Origin: Klebsiella pneumoniae | GTDB lineage: Bacteria; Pseudomonadota; Gammaproteobacteria; Pseudomonadales; UBA5518 | Reading direction: 5' to 3' | DNA length: 43,224 nt | Assembly (NCBI GenBank): GCA_945862145.1 | Contig: CAMAXE010000035.1 | Coordinates: 1 to 43,224, forward strand | Shown: piece after piece, positions 7,903 through 16,920 of the stretch | Position numbering within the stretch: position 1 is the first letter of the stretch | Layout: every line of letters begins with the position of its first letter | The notes under the pieces: generated by a model | What the model was told of the DNA's origin: nothing | What the model saw: only the letters and a program-made list of their open reading frames with translations | Databases searched by the model: none | Made by a program: the position numbers and the translations under genes

Positions 7903-8189
7903 ATCACCCTCGGCACAAAGGCCGGCTGACATTTCCCGGCGTGATCTTCCGCGACACGAGGCGTTGCTCTGGCAGCAATGATCCGCTCAGTCTCGGGCCA
8001 CGGCATCAGCGGCCGGAATTCCATGCCCTTGCACTGGGCGATCGTCACGAAGACTAGCGAATCGGCCACCCCGGCGCCATCACCGCACACGGCTCAAGCC
8101 CGGTGCATTTTCACCGTTGGCCCGGGCTCAATCACCGGCGGCATGGCCTTAAAATAGAACCGTCCATTCCGAACGCAGGAACCTGCACC
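7903..8189. other. Intergenic region between divergent aminotransferase genes
   Basis: About 290 bases. A TAAAAT box (plus, 8150-8155) 34 bases before the downstream ATG is the best -10 candidate for that gene; no good -35 was found. A minus-strand frame of 66 codons (8090-7890) overlaps the ybdL start. It has no recognisable domain or ribosome site and I do not call it. GGCTCAAGCCCGG and CCCGGGCTCAA near 8091-8131 give some local symmetry. Nothing else was seen. Confidence 0.4.
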
Positions 8190-9467
8190 ATGCTCAACAT
8201 CGACCAGTACGACCCTGCGATGCTCATGACCCTGGAACAGGAGCTCGCAGCGCGCCATGCCACCTTGCAGGCAAGCGGGCTGGCACTCGATCTGACGCGC
8301 GGCAAGCCGAGCAGCGAACAACTCGATCTCGCCGACGCTCTGGACGGCGTGCTGCAGGGCAACTACCGCGACGCCAGCGGCACTGACCTGCGCAACTACG
8401 GCGGACTCGATGGCATCGCCGAAGCAAAAGCACTGTTCGCGCTGCTGCTGCAGGTGCCCGCCGCCAACGTGATAGTTGGTGGCAACAGCAGCCTCTCGAT
8501 GATGTATCAGGCGCTGCTCTACTGCATGCATTTCGGGCTGTCAGGGCCGGCATCGGCATGGAGCAAGTCAGGCCCCGTGAAGTTCATCTGCCCGGTTCCC
8601 GGTTACGACCGTCACTTCACCGCCTGCATTCATCTGGGCATCGAACTCCTGAGCGTGCCACTGACGGGCAAGGGCCCTGACATGGATGCCGTCGAGGCGC
8701 TGATCGATGCCGATCCGGCGATCCGCGGCATCTGGTGCGTGCCGCGCTTCTCCAACCCCACCGGCGAGGTCTATGACGCCGCCACCGTCGATCGCATCGC
8801 CGCACTCGGCAAGCACGCCCACAAGGACTTCCGCATATTCTGGGACGATGCCTACGCCGTGCACGCCTTCGATGCGGCGGCACCCACGTTGCCTTCGCTC
8901 TGGTCTGCCTGCGAGGCGGCGGGCACCACAGACAGCGTGTTGCTGTTCGGGTCGACATCCAAGATTACCCATGCCGGCGCGGGCGTTGCCTTCATGGCAG
9001 CCTCCGGCTCCAACCTCGCCGCCATCCGTGAGCACCTCGGCTTTTCGAGCATCGGCCCAGACAAAGTGAACCAGATGCGCCACGTGCGCCTGCTCCGCGA
9101 TGCCGCGGGTCTGCGCGCACACATGGACAAACACGCCGCGCTACTCGCGCCGCGCTTCGCTGCAGTGCTCAAGGCTTTGGAACAGGGACTCGCGGGCGCC
9201 GGCATGGGCGAGTGGTTGCGGCCACAGGGCGGGTATTTTGTGTCCTTCGATGCGCGCCCGGGTCTGGCAAGGGAGGTGGTCCGACTGGCCGCCGAGGCCG
9301 GCGTGAAACTCACCCCGGCCGGGGCGACTTTTCCCTACGGGCGGGATCCGGCCGATCGCAATATCCGCATCGCGCCCTCCTTCCCGTCGCTGCAGGACAT
9401 CAAGGCGGCGATGGAGGTTTTCGTGGTCTGCGTGAAACTGGCAAGCGTGCGCCAGAAACTCGGCTGA
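8190..9467 (+). CDS. Aminotransferase of the bacterial aspartate-aminotransferase-like family (PF12897 type)
   Basis: A 425-residue fold-type I PLP enzyme. Landmarks are LTRGKPS (35-41), YGGLDG, VGGNSSLSMMY (substrate/cofactor loop), CVPGYDRHF-like segment near 134-143, FSNPTGEV (187-194), the cofactor aspartate in WDDAY (218-222), and the Schiff-base lysine K258 in GSTSKITHAG. The layout matches the subgroup I know from actinobacterial aspartate aminotransferases rather than AspC, so glutamate/aspartate transamination is likely but not proven. ATG at 8190 preceded by AGGA. Convergent with the DUF1820 gene across a hairpin. Confidence 0.85.
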   Translation: MLNIDQYDPAMLMTLEQELAARHATLQASGLALDLTRGKPSSEQLDLADALDGVLQGNYRDASGTDLRNYGGLDGIAEAKALFALLLQVPAANVIVGGNSSLSMMYQALLYCMHFGLSGPASAWSKSGPVKFICPVPGYDRHFTACIHLGIELLSVPLTGKGPDMDAVEALIDADPAIRGIWCVPRFSNPTGEVYDAATVDRIAALGKHAHKDFRIFWDDAYAVHAFDAAAPTLPSLWSACEAAGTTDSVLLFGSTSKITHAGAGVAFMAASGSNLAAIREHLGFSSIGPDKVNQMRHVRLLRDAAGLRAHMDKHAALLAPRFAAVLKALEQGLAGAGMGEWLRPQGGYFVSFDARPGLAREVVRLAAEAGVKLTPAGATFPYGRDPADRNIRIAPSFPSLQDIKAAMEVFVVCVKLASVRQKLG

Positions 9468-9482
9468 TTGCTGACTGCTGGG

Positions 9483-9502
9483 GCCGACGCGAAAGCGCCG
9501 GC
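9483..9502. terminator. GAAA-loop hairpin between convergent genes
   Basis: GCCGACGC (9483-9490), loop GAAA, GCGCCGGC (9495-9502): an eight-pair stem with one A-C mismatch closed by a stable GNRA-type loop. It lies in the 48-base gap between two convergent stops, so it would fold in either transcript. No T-run follows. Confidence 0.4.
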
Positions 9503-9515
9503 AGACAAGACGTGA

Positions 9516-9869
9516 TCAGGCGTCGCCGGGGGGTTCCCGCCCGCCACCCAACTGGGGTTTGAGACCGGGGAGCGGCAAGGTCATGACCTTGGCACCCGTG
9601 CCGCCTTCGCGGATGCGCACGGTGCCTTCCTTCTCCACTTCGTCGATACGCACGATCGCGTGCATCGGGATATAGCTGCGCTTGACCCCGGCAAATTCGC
9701 TTTTCAGTTTCTCTTCTGCCGGATCGACAAGGATGCCGCTGCGTTCACCGAACAGGTATTCCTCGATCTCGATGAAGCCATAGAGATCACTCTGGTAGAT
9801 CTGCTTGGCGTAGAGCTCGAAAACCTGATTCTGGTTAACGAAGATGACTTTGTAGATCGGTTCGGCCAT
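9516..9869 (-). CDS. DUF1820 family protein
   Basis: A 117-residue cytoplasmic protein of the DUF1820 family, found mainly in gammaproteobacteria and, as I recall, often next to miaB. Function unknown. The core is highly family-like: [18 protein letters not shown] (5-22), a [12 protein letters not shown] segment, [13 protein letters not shown] and [17 protein letters not shown]. The tail (about 95-117) is proline/glycine-rich and probably disordered. I use the ATG at 9869; the in-frame extension upstream is arginine/serine-rich and crosses the divergent miaB promoter region. It is divergent from miaB; the 134-base gap serves both genes. Confidence 0.85.
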   Translation of the reverse strand: MAEPIYKVIFVNQNQVFELYAKQIYQSDLYGFIEIEEYLFGERSGILVDPAEEKLKSEFAGVKRSYIPMHAIVRIDEVEKEGTVRIREGGTGAKVMTLPLPGLKPQLGGGREPPGDA

Positions 9870-9944
9870 TGCTCTGGTGTCGGGAAAAGGGGGGTTGGGA
9901 ATCCGCAGGGGCGAGCGAGAATACCACAGTGAGCCGGGCGCGCC

Positions 9945-9973
9945 TGTGCAGTATCGCCGACCGTCGATATACT
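9945..9973 (+). promoter_or_regulatory. Candidate sigma-70 promoter of miaB
   Basis: TATACT (9968-9973) with a weak -35 TGTGCA (9945-9950) at 17-base spacing, ending 30 bases before the miaB ATG. The -10 matches five of six consensus bases, the -35 only three of six. Confidence 0.4.
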
Positions 9974-10003
9974 CCGATTCCCGCTTCCCGCAGCATCCGG
10001 TCC

Positions 10004-11404
10004 ATGAGCGAGAGCCCTCCGCGCAAGGTCTTCGTGCAGACGCACGGCTGTCAGATGAACGAGTACGACTCCGCACGCATGCTTGACCTGTTGCGGGAGT
10101 CCCACGGTCTCGTGCCCACGGAAGACGCGACCGAGGCAGACGTGCTGCTCCTCAATACCTGCTCCATCCGCGAAAAAGCCCAGGAAAAGGTCTTCCACCA
10201 GCTCGGTCGCTGGCGCGAATTGAAGCAGGACCGCCCCGGCATTGTGATCGGAGTGGGCGGCTGCGTGGCGAGCCAGGAAGGCGAGGCGCTTGGCAAGCGG
10301 GCGCCGTGGGTAGACGTGGTCTTCGGCCCGCAAACGCTACACCGCCTGCCCGAGATGCTCGAGGCAAGAAAGGCGAGCCCTGCCGCCAAGCCACTGGTGG
10401 ACATCAGTTTTCCCGAGATCGAGAAATTCGACCGCCTCCCCGAGCCCTCGGTCAAAGGCCCCACGGCTTTCGTCTCTGTCATGGAGGGCTGCAGCAAGTA
10501 CTGCAGTTTCTGCGTGGTGCCTTACACCCGCGGCGAGGAAGTAAGCCGCCCCTTCGACGACGTCATCCACGAAATCGCGAGCCTTGCGGCGCGGGGCGTG
10601 CGCGAGGTGACGCTGCTCGGGCAGAACGTCAACGCCTACCGTGGCCGCAACCACCTGGGCGAGCTGGTGGATTTCGCCGAACTGCTGTTCTGCGCGGCCA
10701 CCATCGAGGGCCTGGGCCGCATTCGCTACATGACCTCGCACCCGCTGGAGTTCAGCGACGCGCTGGTGCAGGCGCACGCCGAGATACCGGAGCTGGCAAC
10801 CCACGTCCACTTGCCAGTGCAGAGTGGATCGGACCGCATACTGGTCGCCATGAAGCGCAACCACACGGCACTCGAATACAAATCGATCATCCGCAAGCTC
10901 CGCCGGGCCCGACCGGAGGTGTGTATTTCCTCGGACTTCATCGTGGGTTTCCCCGGCGAGACCGAGCGCGACTTCGCCGACACCATGCGCCTCATCGAGG
11001 AAGTGGGCTTCGACCAGTGCTACAGCTTCGTCTACAGCTCACGGCCGGGCACCCCCGCGGCGAGCCTCCCCGACACCACGCCGCAGCACATCAAGTCAGA
11101 GCGGCTGCAACACCTGCAGGCCACCATCAACCGTCAGGCTTTCGAGATCAGTCGCCGCATGGTGGGCTCCACCGAGCAGGTGCTGGTCGACGGCCGCTCG
11201 CGCCGCGATCCGGGCGAGCTGCGGGGACGTACCAGCAACAGCCGCACCGTGAATTTCAGTGCTGATGCCGGGGTGTCGATCGGGGATTTCATCGCCGTCG
11301 AGATAACCGAAGCGCTGCCCAACTCCCTGCGCGGGCGTCCGGTTGGCGGAATCGAGACACGCGCACGGCAGGCGGGAAGCACGCTTTCGCTGCCCACGAA
11401 TTGA
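10004..11404 (+). CDS. miaB: tRNA-2-methylthio-N6-dimethylallyladenosine synthase MiaB
   Basis: A 466-residue radical-SAM methylthiotransferase that adds a methylthio group to i6A37 of tRNAs reading UNN codons. Three-domain layout is clear: N-terminal UPF0004 domain with cysteines C16, C53 and C87 for the auxiliary 4Fe-4S cluster; radical-SAM core with C163, C167 and C170 (CSKYCSFC); and a C-terminal TRAM domain (about 400-460). E. coli MiaB is 474 aa, so the gene is full length. ATG at 10004 gives [10 protein letters not shown]; an upstream in-frame extension to 9869 runs across the promoter and is rejected. First gene of a run leading into ybeZ-ybeY-corC-lnt. Confidence 0.96.
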   Translation: MSESPPRKVFVQTHGCQMNEYDSARMLDLLRESHGLVPTEDATEADVLLLNTCSIREKAQEKVFHQLGRWRELKQDRPGIVIGVGGCVASQEGEALGKRAPWVDVVFGPQTLHRLPEMLEARKASPAAKPLVDISFPEIEKFDRLPEPSVKGPTAFVSVMEGCSKYCSFCVVPYTRGEEVSRPFDDVIHEIASLAARGVREVTLLGQNVNAYRGRNHLGELVDFAELLFCAATIEGLGRIRYMTSHPLEFSDALVQAHAEIPELATHVHLPVQSGSDRILVAMKRNHTALEYKSIIRKLRRARPEVCISSDFIVGFPGETERDFADTMRLIEEVGFDQCYSFVYSSRPGTPAASLPDTTPQHIKSERLQHLQATINRQAFEISRRMVGSTEQVLVDGRSRRDPGELRGRTSNSRTVNFSADAGVSIGDFIAVEITEALPNSLRGRPVGGIETRARQAGSTLSLPTN

Positions 11405-11455
11405 CGGTATTCTTTCAATGAACCCCTCAGCCGCGACCGGCGGCCAACACACCCC

Positions 11456-12469
11456 TTGAACAGCAGCACTCCACTCCGTTTCCTCCTCGAACCCTCTGAT
11501 TCGCGCCGACTTGCACGGCTCTGCGGGCAGTACGACGAGCACCTGCAGCTGATCGAGCGGCGCCTTGGCGTGCGCATCAGCAGCCGCGGGGCCCATTTCA
11601 GCATCGAGGGCACAGCGGAATCCTGCGAGACCGCCAGGTTGGTCATCTCACGACTCTACGACGAGACCGCAAGGCATCTGGACTTAGGCGCCGAGCAAGT
11701 GCACCTGCAACTGCGCGAGGCCGGGGCCGAACCCATGGAGCCCGCGCCGGAAGGGTCGGCGGGAGAAGCCGCCGAGTTCGGCGTGGTCCGCACCAAACGC
11801 ATGCTCATCCGCCCGCGCGGACGCAGCCAGCAGCAATACGTCCGCGCCATCACCAGCCACGACATCAATTTCGGCATCGGCCCGGCCGGCACGGGCAAGA
11901 CCTACCTCGCGGTGGCCTGCGCGGTTGCCGCCCTCGAAGCCGACCAGGTGCGCCGCATCCTGCTGGTGCGCCCCGCAGTGGAAGCCGGCGAGAAACTCGG
12001 CTTCCTGCCCGGCGATCTCGCGCAGAAGATCGACCCGTATCTGCGCCCACTCTACGATGCCCTCTACGAAATGCTCGGCTTCGAACACGTGGCCAAGCTG
12101 ATCGAGCGCCATGTGATCGAGGTGTGCCCGCTTGCCTACATGCGCGGGCGCACACTGAGCAACGCCTTCGTGATCCTCGATGAAAGCCAGAACACCACGC
12201 CCGAGCAGATGAAAATGTTCCTGACGCGGATCGGCTTCGGCTCCAAGGCGGTGATCACCGGGGATATCACACAAGTCGACCTGCCGCGCGGTACCGCCTC
12301 GGGGCTGGCGCAGGTGGTGACGTTCCTCGAAGGCGTCGAGGGCATTGGCTTTACCTGGTTCACCGCGCGCGATGTCGTGCGCCATCCGCTGGTGCAGCGT
12401 ATCGTCGAGGCATACGAGGCCTTCGAGCATGCCAATCCCCGCGATGCTGCGCCCTCACGGCGGTCCTGA
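11456..12469 (+). CDS. ybeZ: PhoH-like ATPase YbeZ
   Basis: A 337-residue PhoH-family ATPase that works with YbeY in rRNA maturation and ribosome quality control. Walker A is GPAGTGKT (142-149) and Walker B is ILDESQNT; a VITGDITQVDLPRG segment follows. An N-terminal KH-like region (about 5-90) precedes the ATPase. The start is uncertain: the only in-frame start before the conserved RFLLEP motif is a TTG at 11456 with no ribosome site. An ATG at 11419 opens a 13-codon frame that stops at 11460, out of frame by one base. The stop is followed directly by the ybeY ATG. Confidence 0.92.
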   Translation: MNSSTPLRFLLEPSDSRRLARLCGQYDEHLQLIERRLGVRISSRGAHFSIEGTAESCETARLVISRLYDETARHLDLGAEQVHLQLREAGAEPMEPAPEGSAGEAAEFGVVRTKRMLIRPRGRSQQQYVRAITSHDINFGIGPAGTGKTYLAVACAVAALEADQVRRILLVRPAVEAGEKLGFLPGDLAQKIDPYLRPLYDALYEMLGFEHVAKLIERHVIEVCPLAYMRGRTLSNAFVILDESQNTTPEQMKMFLTRIGFGSKAVITGDITQVDLPRGTASGLAQVVTFLEGVEGIGFTWFTARDVVRHPLVQRIVEAYEAFEHANPRDAAPSRRS

Positions 12470-12943
12470 ATGAACGCACGGGTCCATGTCGAGCGAGCCA
12501 GCAAGGCTCCGCGCCTGCCCTCGGAGCGCAGCCTGCGCGGCTGGGTGCGCGCGGCCCTTGCCGGACGGCGCGATGGCGCGGAAGTCTGCGTGCGGGTCGT
12601 CGACGAGCCGGAGATGCGTACCCTTAACGCACGCTATCGCGGCAAGGATTACGCGACCAATGTGCTGTCGTTTCCCGCCGATCTGCCCCCGGACCTCGAG
12701 CTGCCGCTACTCGGCGACATCGTGGTGTGTGCGCCGGTGGTTGCCCGCGAGGCGCAGGAGCAGCACAAGCCTGAGCGCTGGCACTGGGCGCACCTGATGG
12801 TGCACGGCACGCTGCACCTGCTGGGCCACGATCACGAACGGCCGCGGCAGGCCGCCGCCATGGAAGCTATCGAGCGTCGTATCCTCGACGCCCTTGGCAT
12901 TGCCGATCCCTATCAAACCACCGCCGCCGATACCAAACGATGA
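12470..12943 (+). CDS. ybeY: Endoribonuclease YbeY
   Basis: A 157-residue metal-dependent single-strand RNase needed for 16S rRNA 3'-end processing and 70S quality control. The zinc site is H112, H116 and H122 within HGTLHLLGHDH, and the conserved RYRGKDYATNVLSFP block is at 55-69. The start ATG immediately follows the ybeZ stop (TGAATG), and the end overlaps the corC start by four bases (ATGA), so the three genes are translationally coupled. Confidence 0.96.
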   Translation: MNARVHVERASKAPRLPSERSLRGWVRAALAGRRDGAEVCVRVVDEPEMRTLNARYRGKDYATNVLSFPADLPPDLELPLLGDIVVCAPVVAREAQEQHKPERWHWAHLMVHGTLHLLGHDHERPRQAAAMEAIERRILDALGIADPYQTTAADTKR

Positions 12944-13794
12944 TCGACGAACGCGACGACGACAGCGACGAACGCTCCTGGCTCGAAAAAATCGCCCAGA
13001 TCTTCTCCTCCGACCCCCACACCCGCAAGGACCTCCTCGACATCCTCGCGGTGGCGGAGCAAAACGCGGTGATCGACGCCGAGACGCACCAGATCATGCA
13101 GAGCGCGCTCGATGTAGCGCACCAGCAGGTCCGGGACGTGATGATCCCGCGACCCCAGATGGTATGCCTGCATGTCGATGACGAACCCGGCGCCGTGCTC
13201 CGGCGCGTGATCGAGGCCGGCCACTCTCGCTACCCCGTAATCGGGGACTCCAGCGACGACGTGCTGGGCATCCTGCTCGCCAAGGACCTGCTCCCGCAGT
13301 TGCTCTCGGGCACCCCGGAACATTTCGAGATCACCCAGCTGTTGCGACCGGCGACTTTCATCCCGGAGAGCAAACGCCTCAACGTGCTGCTGCGCGAGTT
13401 CCGCGAGAACCGCAACCACATCGCCGTGGTGATCGACGAGTACGGCGGCGTGGCCGGGCTCGTGACCATCGAGGACGTGCTCGAGGAGATCGTGGGCGAT
13501 ATCGAGGACGAGCACGACAAGCAGCACGACACCTTCATCAAGAAGCTCTCTGAGAACGACTACCTGGTGAAGGCACTGACGCCCATCGAGGAGTTCAACG
13601 AACACTTCGACGCCACGCTGAGTGACGAGGAGTTCGACACCATCGGCGGCATCGTGATGCAGGCCTTCGGCCACCTGCCGCGCCGCAACGAGGTCGCCGA
13701 GATCGAAGGCTTCCAGTTCAAGGTGCTGAACGCAGACAGCCGGCAGATCCACCTGCTGCGACTCAACCTGGACCCCGGCGCCTCCGGCGGATGA
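12940..13794 (+). CDS. corC: CorC/HlyC-type CBS-domain protein (Mg/Co homeostasis)
   Basis: A 284-residue cytoplasmic protein. An acidic N-terminus is followed by a CBS pair (about 67-190; MIPRPQMV opens the first, VVIDEYGGVAGLVTIED lies in the second) and a C-terminal CorC_HlyC transporter-associated domain (about 200-280). There are no membrane helices, so it is the stand-alone CorC form, linked in enterobacteria to CorA-dependent Mg2+/Co2+ efflux. Neighbours ybeY and lnt overlap it by four bases at each end (ATGA), the usual gammaproteobacterial order. Confidence 0.92.
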   Translation: MIDERDDDSDERSWLEKIAQIFSSDPHTRKDLLDILAVAEQNAVIDAETHQIMQSALDVAHQQVRDVMIPRPQMVCLHVDDEPGAVLRRVIEAGHSRYPVIGDSSDDVLGILLAKDLLPQLLSGTPEHFEITQLLRPATFIPESKRLNVLLREFRENRNHIAVVIDEYGGVAGLVTIEDVLEEIVGDIEDEHDKQHDTFIKKLSENDYLVKALTPIEEFNEHFDATLSDEEFDTIGGIVMQAFGHLPRRNEVAEIEGFQFKVLNADSRQIHLLRLNLDPGASGG

Positions 13795-15326
13795 GGCGCT
13801 TCCAGCGCGCGGGGCTGGCGGCACAGGCAGCATCGCTGCTCGCCGGCGCGGCGCTGCCGCTCTCGCTCGCACCGCTAGACTGGTGGCCCGTGGCGCCGCT
13901 CGCGCTCTGCGTGTTGCTGATCGCCGCACTGCACGGCTCCCCGGTCGCCGCGGCGTGGCGCGGCTGGCTGTTCGGGTTGGGCTCCTTCGGCGTCGGCACC
14001 TCGTGGATCTTTGTCAGTATCCACACCTACGGTGATGCGCCGGTTCCGCTCGCCGCCCTGCTGACGTTCCTCTTTTGCGGCGGCCTCGCGCTCTTTACCG
14101 CGCTGGGTATTTTTGTCTGGGCCCGCTGGCTGCGCGGGCGTCCGGGCGGGGTGCTGCTCGGATTCCCCGCGATGTGGGTTCTGACAGAGTGGCTGCGCGA
14201 GTGGTGCCTCACCGGTTTTCCCTGGCTTTACGCAGGCTACAGCCAGATCGACGGGCCGCTCTCGGGCTGGGCGCCGGTGGTGGGCGTCTACGGTCTCGGG
14301 CTCATGGTGGCAGGCAGCGCAGCCGTGATCGCGAGCGTGGCGGCGCAGCCACGCGAAGACTCCCGCGCACGGCGGATTGCTCTCGTCGTGATGGCCACGA
14401 TCTGGCTCGCCGGCTGGCCGCTCTCGCACATCGAGTGGAGCCGCCCCTCGGGCACGTCACTCTCGGTCGCGATGGTGCAGGGCAATATCCCGCAACTGCT
14501 CAAGTGGAAGCCCGATCACCTGCAGAACACGCTCGGCATCTACGCGCAACTCAGCCGCCCGCTGTGGGGCAGCGATCTCGTGGTATGGCCCGAGTCCTCG
14601 GTGCCAGCCTATTTCGACACGGTCGCGGACTTCCTGTCGGAGCAGGCCACGCAGGCAGCGGCAGCCGGCAGCACGCTGCTGCTCGGCCTGCCAAGCCGCG
14701 AGGACGATCCTTCCTCGCGTCGCGGGTACGCGGCATTCAACAGCGTGGTCGCGCTGGGTGCCGAATCCGGGATCTACCACAAGCGCCACCTCGTACCCTT
14801 TGGCGAGTACGTGCCGCTCGAGAGCACGCTGCGCGGTCTCATCGCCTTCTTCGATCTGCCCATGTCGAGCTTCTCCAGCGGACCTGCAGATCAGGCGCTG
14901 CTACGCGGCGCGGGCACCGCCATTGCGCCGCTGGTGTGCTATGAAATCGTCTACCCGGAACTGGTGCGTAGCGGTGTTCTCGCAGGAGCCGCACTGCTGC
15001 TCACCGTGAGCAACGACACCTGGTTCGGTGCCTCGCTCGGTCCGCTGCAGCACCTGCAGATGGCGCGGATGCGCGCACTGGAAAACAGCCGTGACCTGGT
15101 GCGCGCGACCAACGACGGCGTCTCGGCGCTCATCGACCACCAGGGCCGGATCACCGCGCGGGGCGCGCAATTCACCCGTGAGGTGATCCGCGGCGAGGTG
15201 CAGCCGCGCGAGGGGCTTACACCATTCGCCCGGCTTGGCTGCTGGCCGGTAATCGGGCTGTGCCTGCTGATGCTGCTGCCAGTGCTGGTCCGACGCGGCC
15301 TGCAGTCGCCAGAAGACGACGGTTGA
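13791..15326 (+). CDS. lnt: Apolipoprotein N-acyltransferase Lnt
   Basis: A 511-residue inner-membrane enzyme that adds the third acyl chain to the N-terminal cysteine of lipoproteins. About six membrane helices in residues 10-210 are followed by a periplasmic nitrilase-like domain. The catalytic triad is visible: E268 (WPESS), K331 (YHKRH) and C383 (LVCYE), close to E. coli E267/K335/C387. A last membrane helix is at about 483-500. ATGA overlap with corC. Its products include lipoproteins encoded nearby (LptE, RlpA). Confidence 0.95.
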   Translation: MRRFQRAGLAAQAASLLAGAALPLSLAPLDWWPVAPLALCVLLIAALHGSPVAAAWRGWLFGLGSFGVGTSWIFVSIHTYGDAPVPLAALLTFLFCGGLALFTALGIFVWARWLRGRPGGVLLGFPAMWVLTEWLREWCLTGFPWLYAGYSQIDGPLSGWAPVVGVYGLGLMVAGSAAVIASVAAQPREDSRARRIALVVMATIWLAGWPLSHIEWSRPSGTSLSVAMVQGNIPQLLKWKPDHLQNTLGIYAQLSRPLWGSDLVVWPESSVPAYFDTVADFLSEQATQAAAAGSTLLLGLPSREDDPSSRRGYAAFNSVVALGAESGIYHKRHLVPFGEYVPLESTLRGLIAFFDLPMSSFSSGPADQALLRGAGTAIAPLVCYEIVYPELVRSGVLAGAALLLTVSNDTWFGASLGPLQHLQMARMRALENSRDLVRATNDGVSALIDHQGRITARGAQFTREVIRGEVQPREGLTPFARLGCWPVIGLCLLMLLPVLVRRGLQSPEDDG

Positions 15327-15343
15327 GCGCGGGAAACCGGACG

Positions 15344-16894
15344 ATGGCATGGAGCCCGGCTGCGACAGCGGCGTTGCGCGAGGCACGCGCAGCAGGAGCG
15401 CGGCAACGTGCCGCGCTCCTGCTGCGACTGCGGTCCGAGACCTTTGACGTACTGGTGATCGGCGGCGGCGCTACTGGGCTTGGCGTTGCGGTGGATGCCG
15501 CGAGCCGTGGCCTGCGCACCGCACTGGTCGAGGCCCACGACTGGGCCCAAGGCACCAGCAGCCGCAGTACCAAGCTGGTTCACGGCGGCGTGCGCTACCT
15601 CGAGCAAATGGAGTTCGGGTTGGTGCGCGAGGCCCTGCACGAGCGCGGCCTGCTGCACCGCAACGCACCGCACCTGGTGCATCCGCTAGCCTTCGTGGTG
15701 CCCAGCTACCAGTGGTGGGAAGGTCCTTTCTACGGCACCGGCATGCTGCTGTATGACGCGCTCGCCGGACGCCTCAATCTCAAGCCGAGCCGATTTCTCG
15801 ATCGCGACGAAGTGATAGCGCGCATTCCCAACGCGCACCGCGAAGGCCTGCGCGGCGGTGTGGAATATTTCGACGGGCAATTCGACGACGCGCGGATGGC
15901 TGTCAGCCTGCTGCGGACCGCGCTTGAACTCGGCGCGGTGGCCGCAACCGGGCTGCGTGTCGATGAACTGCTGCTGGAGGGCGAGCGGATTTGCGGCGCC
16001 ATGGTGCAGGAGGATTCGGGTGAGGGCCGCTTCGCCATCCGGGCCAGCGTGGTCATCAACTGCACCGGCATTTTCGCTGACGAGATCCGCGCGATGGACG
16101 GTACCGGTGCGAAGCCGCTGATCGAACCCGCGCAGGGCGTGCACGTGGTGCTCGACCGCTCCTTCCAGCCGAGTGAGCACGCGATCATGGTGCCGCACAC
16201 CGACGACGGCCGCGTGCTGTTCGTGATTCCCTGGCACGGACACACGCTGGTAGGCACCACCGACACGCCCATGCCGCACGCCGAACTCGATCCGCAGCCC
16301 ACGGAAGAGGAAATCGACTTCATTCTCGCCAACGCCGGCCGCTACCTGCAGCGTGTACCCGAGCGCAGCGACGTGCTGGCCTCATTCGCCGGCATGCGGC
16401 CGCTGGTGCATCCCGGCGGCACCGACAATCTCGACAGCAAGAAAATCAGCCGCGAACACGTGGTCGAGACAAGCCCGCGCGGTCTGGTGAGCGTGATGGG
16501 CGGCAAGTGGACCACCTACCGTAAGATGGCCGAGGATGGCGTTGATCGCGCGCTGAAGATCGCGCGCCTTGCGCCGCGGCCCTGCGTGACCGAGGACCTG
16601 CGCGTGTTCGGTGCGCTGGAGCGCGACGATGCCGCCTGGCCGCCCGAGGAGTGGCTGCAGGTGTACGGCACCGAGGCGCAGGCGCTGCGCGATCTCATGC
16701 GTGAACAGCCTGCATTGGCAGAACCCGTACACCCTGATATGCCCGCCACGCTCGCCGCGCTGGTCTGGGGCCTGCGCCACGAACAGGCGCGCAGCGCCGA
16801 GGACCTGCTGTTCCGCCGTACGCGGATGGGGCTGCTGCGCGAAGCGGCCACCCGCGAGTGCATGACCACGCTGGCCGACGTGCTGGCCTCCTGA
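15344..16894 (+). CDS. glpD: FAD-dependent glycerol-3-phosphate dehydrogenase/oxidase (GlpD-like)
   Basis: A 516-residue flavoprotein that should oxidise glycerol-3-phosphate to dihydroxyacetone phosphate and feed electrons to quinone at the inner membrane. The FAD-binding fingerprint IGGGATGLG (39-47) is followed by the GlpD signatures GTSSRSTKLVHGGVRYLEQ and FVIPWHGHTLVGTTD. A GGKWTTYRKMAEDGVD block comes before the C-terminal domain. The ATG at 15344 is 17 bases after the lnt stop; a TTG at 15323 overlapping lnt is possible. glpF/K genes are absent here, so the link to glycerol use is by family only. With the following aldolase it is an insertion between lnt and leuS relative to the Pseudomonas order I know. 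Confidence 0.85.
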   Translation: MAWSPAATAALREARAAGARQRAALLLRLRSETFDVLVIGGGATGLGVAVDAASRGLRTALVEAHDWAQGTSSRSTKLVHGGVRYLEQMEFGLVREALHERGLLHRNAPHLVHPLAFVVPSYQWWEGPFYGTGMLLYDALAGRLNLKPSRFLDRDEVIARIPNAHREGLRGGVEYFDGQFDDARMAVSLLRTALELGAVAATGLRVDELLLEGERICGAMVQEDSGEGRFAIRASVVINCTGIFADEIRAMDGTGAKPLIEPAQGVHVVLDRSFQPSEHAIMVPHTDDGRVLFVIPWHGHTLVGTTDTPMPHAELDPQPTEEEIDFILANAGRYLQRVPERSDVLASFAGMRPLVHPGGTDNLDSKKISREHVVETSPRGLVSVMGGKWTTYRKMAEDGVDRALKIARLAPRPCVTEDLRVFGALERDDAAWPPEEWLQVYGTEAQALRDLMREQPALAEPVHPDMPATLAALVWGLRHEQARSAEDLLFRRTRMGLLREAATRECMTTLADVLAS

Positions 16895-16920
16895 AACAAC
16901 CATCACCCGAGTAGCCGACC

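Noticed and set aside
7890-8090. A 66-codon minus-strand frame overlapping the ybdL start
   Set aside because: No ribosome site, no recognisable motif, and its end runs into the ybdL start; more likely leader sequence or gene debris.
9869-10003. A 45-codon N-terminal extension of MiaB
   Set aside because: It overlaps the DUF1820 start and the promoter; residues are unlike any MiaB, and ATG 10004 gives the normal N-terminus.
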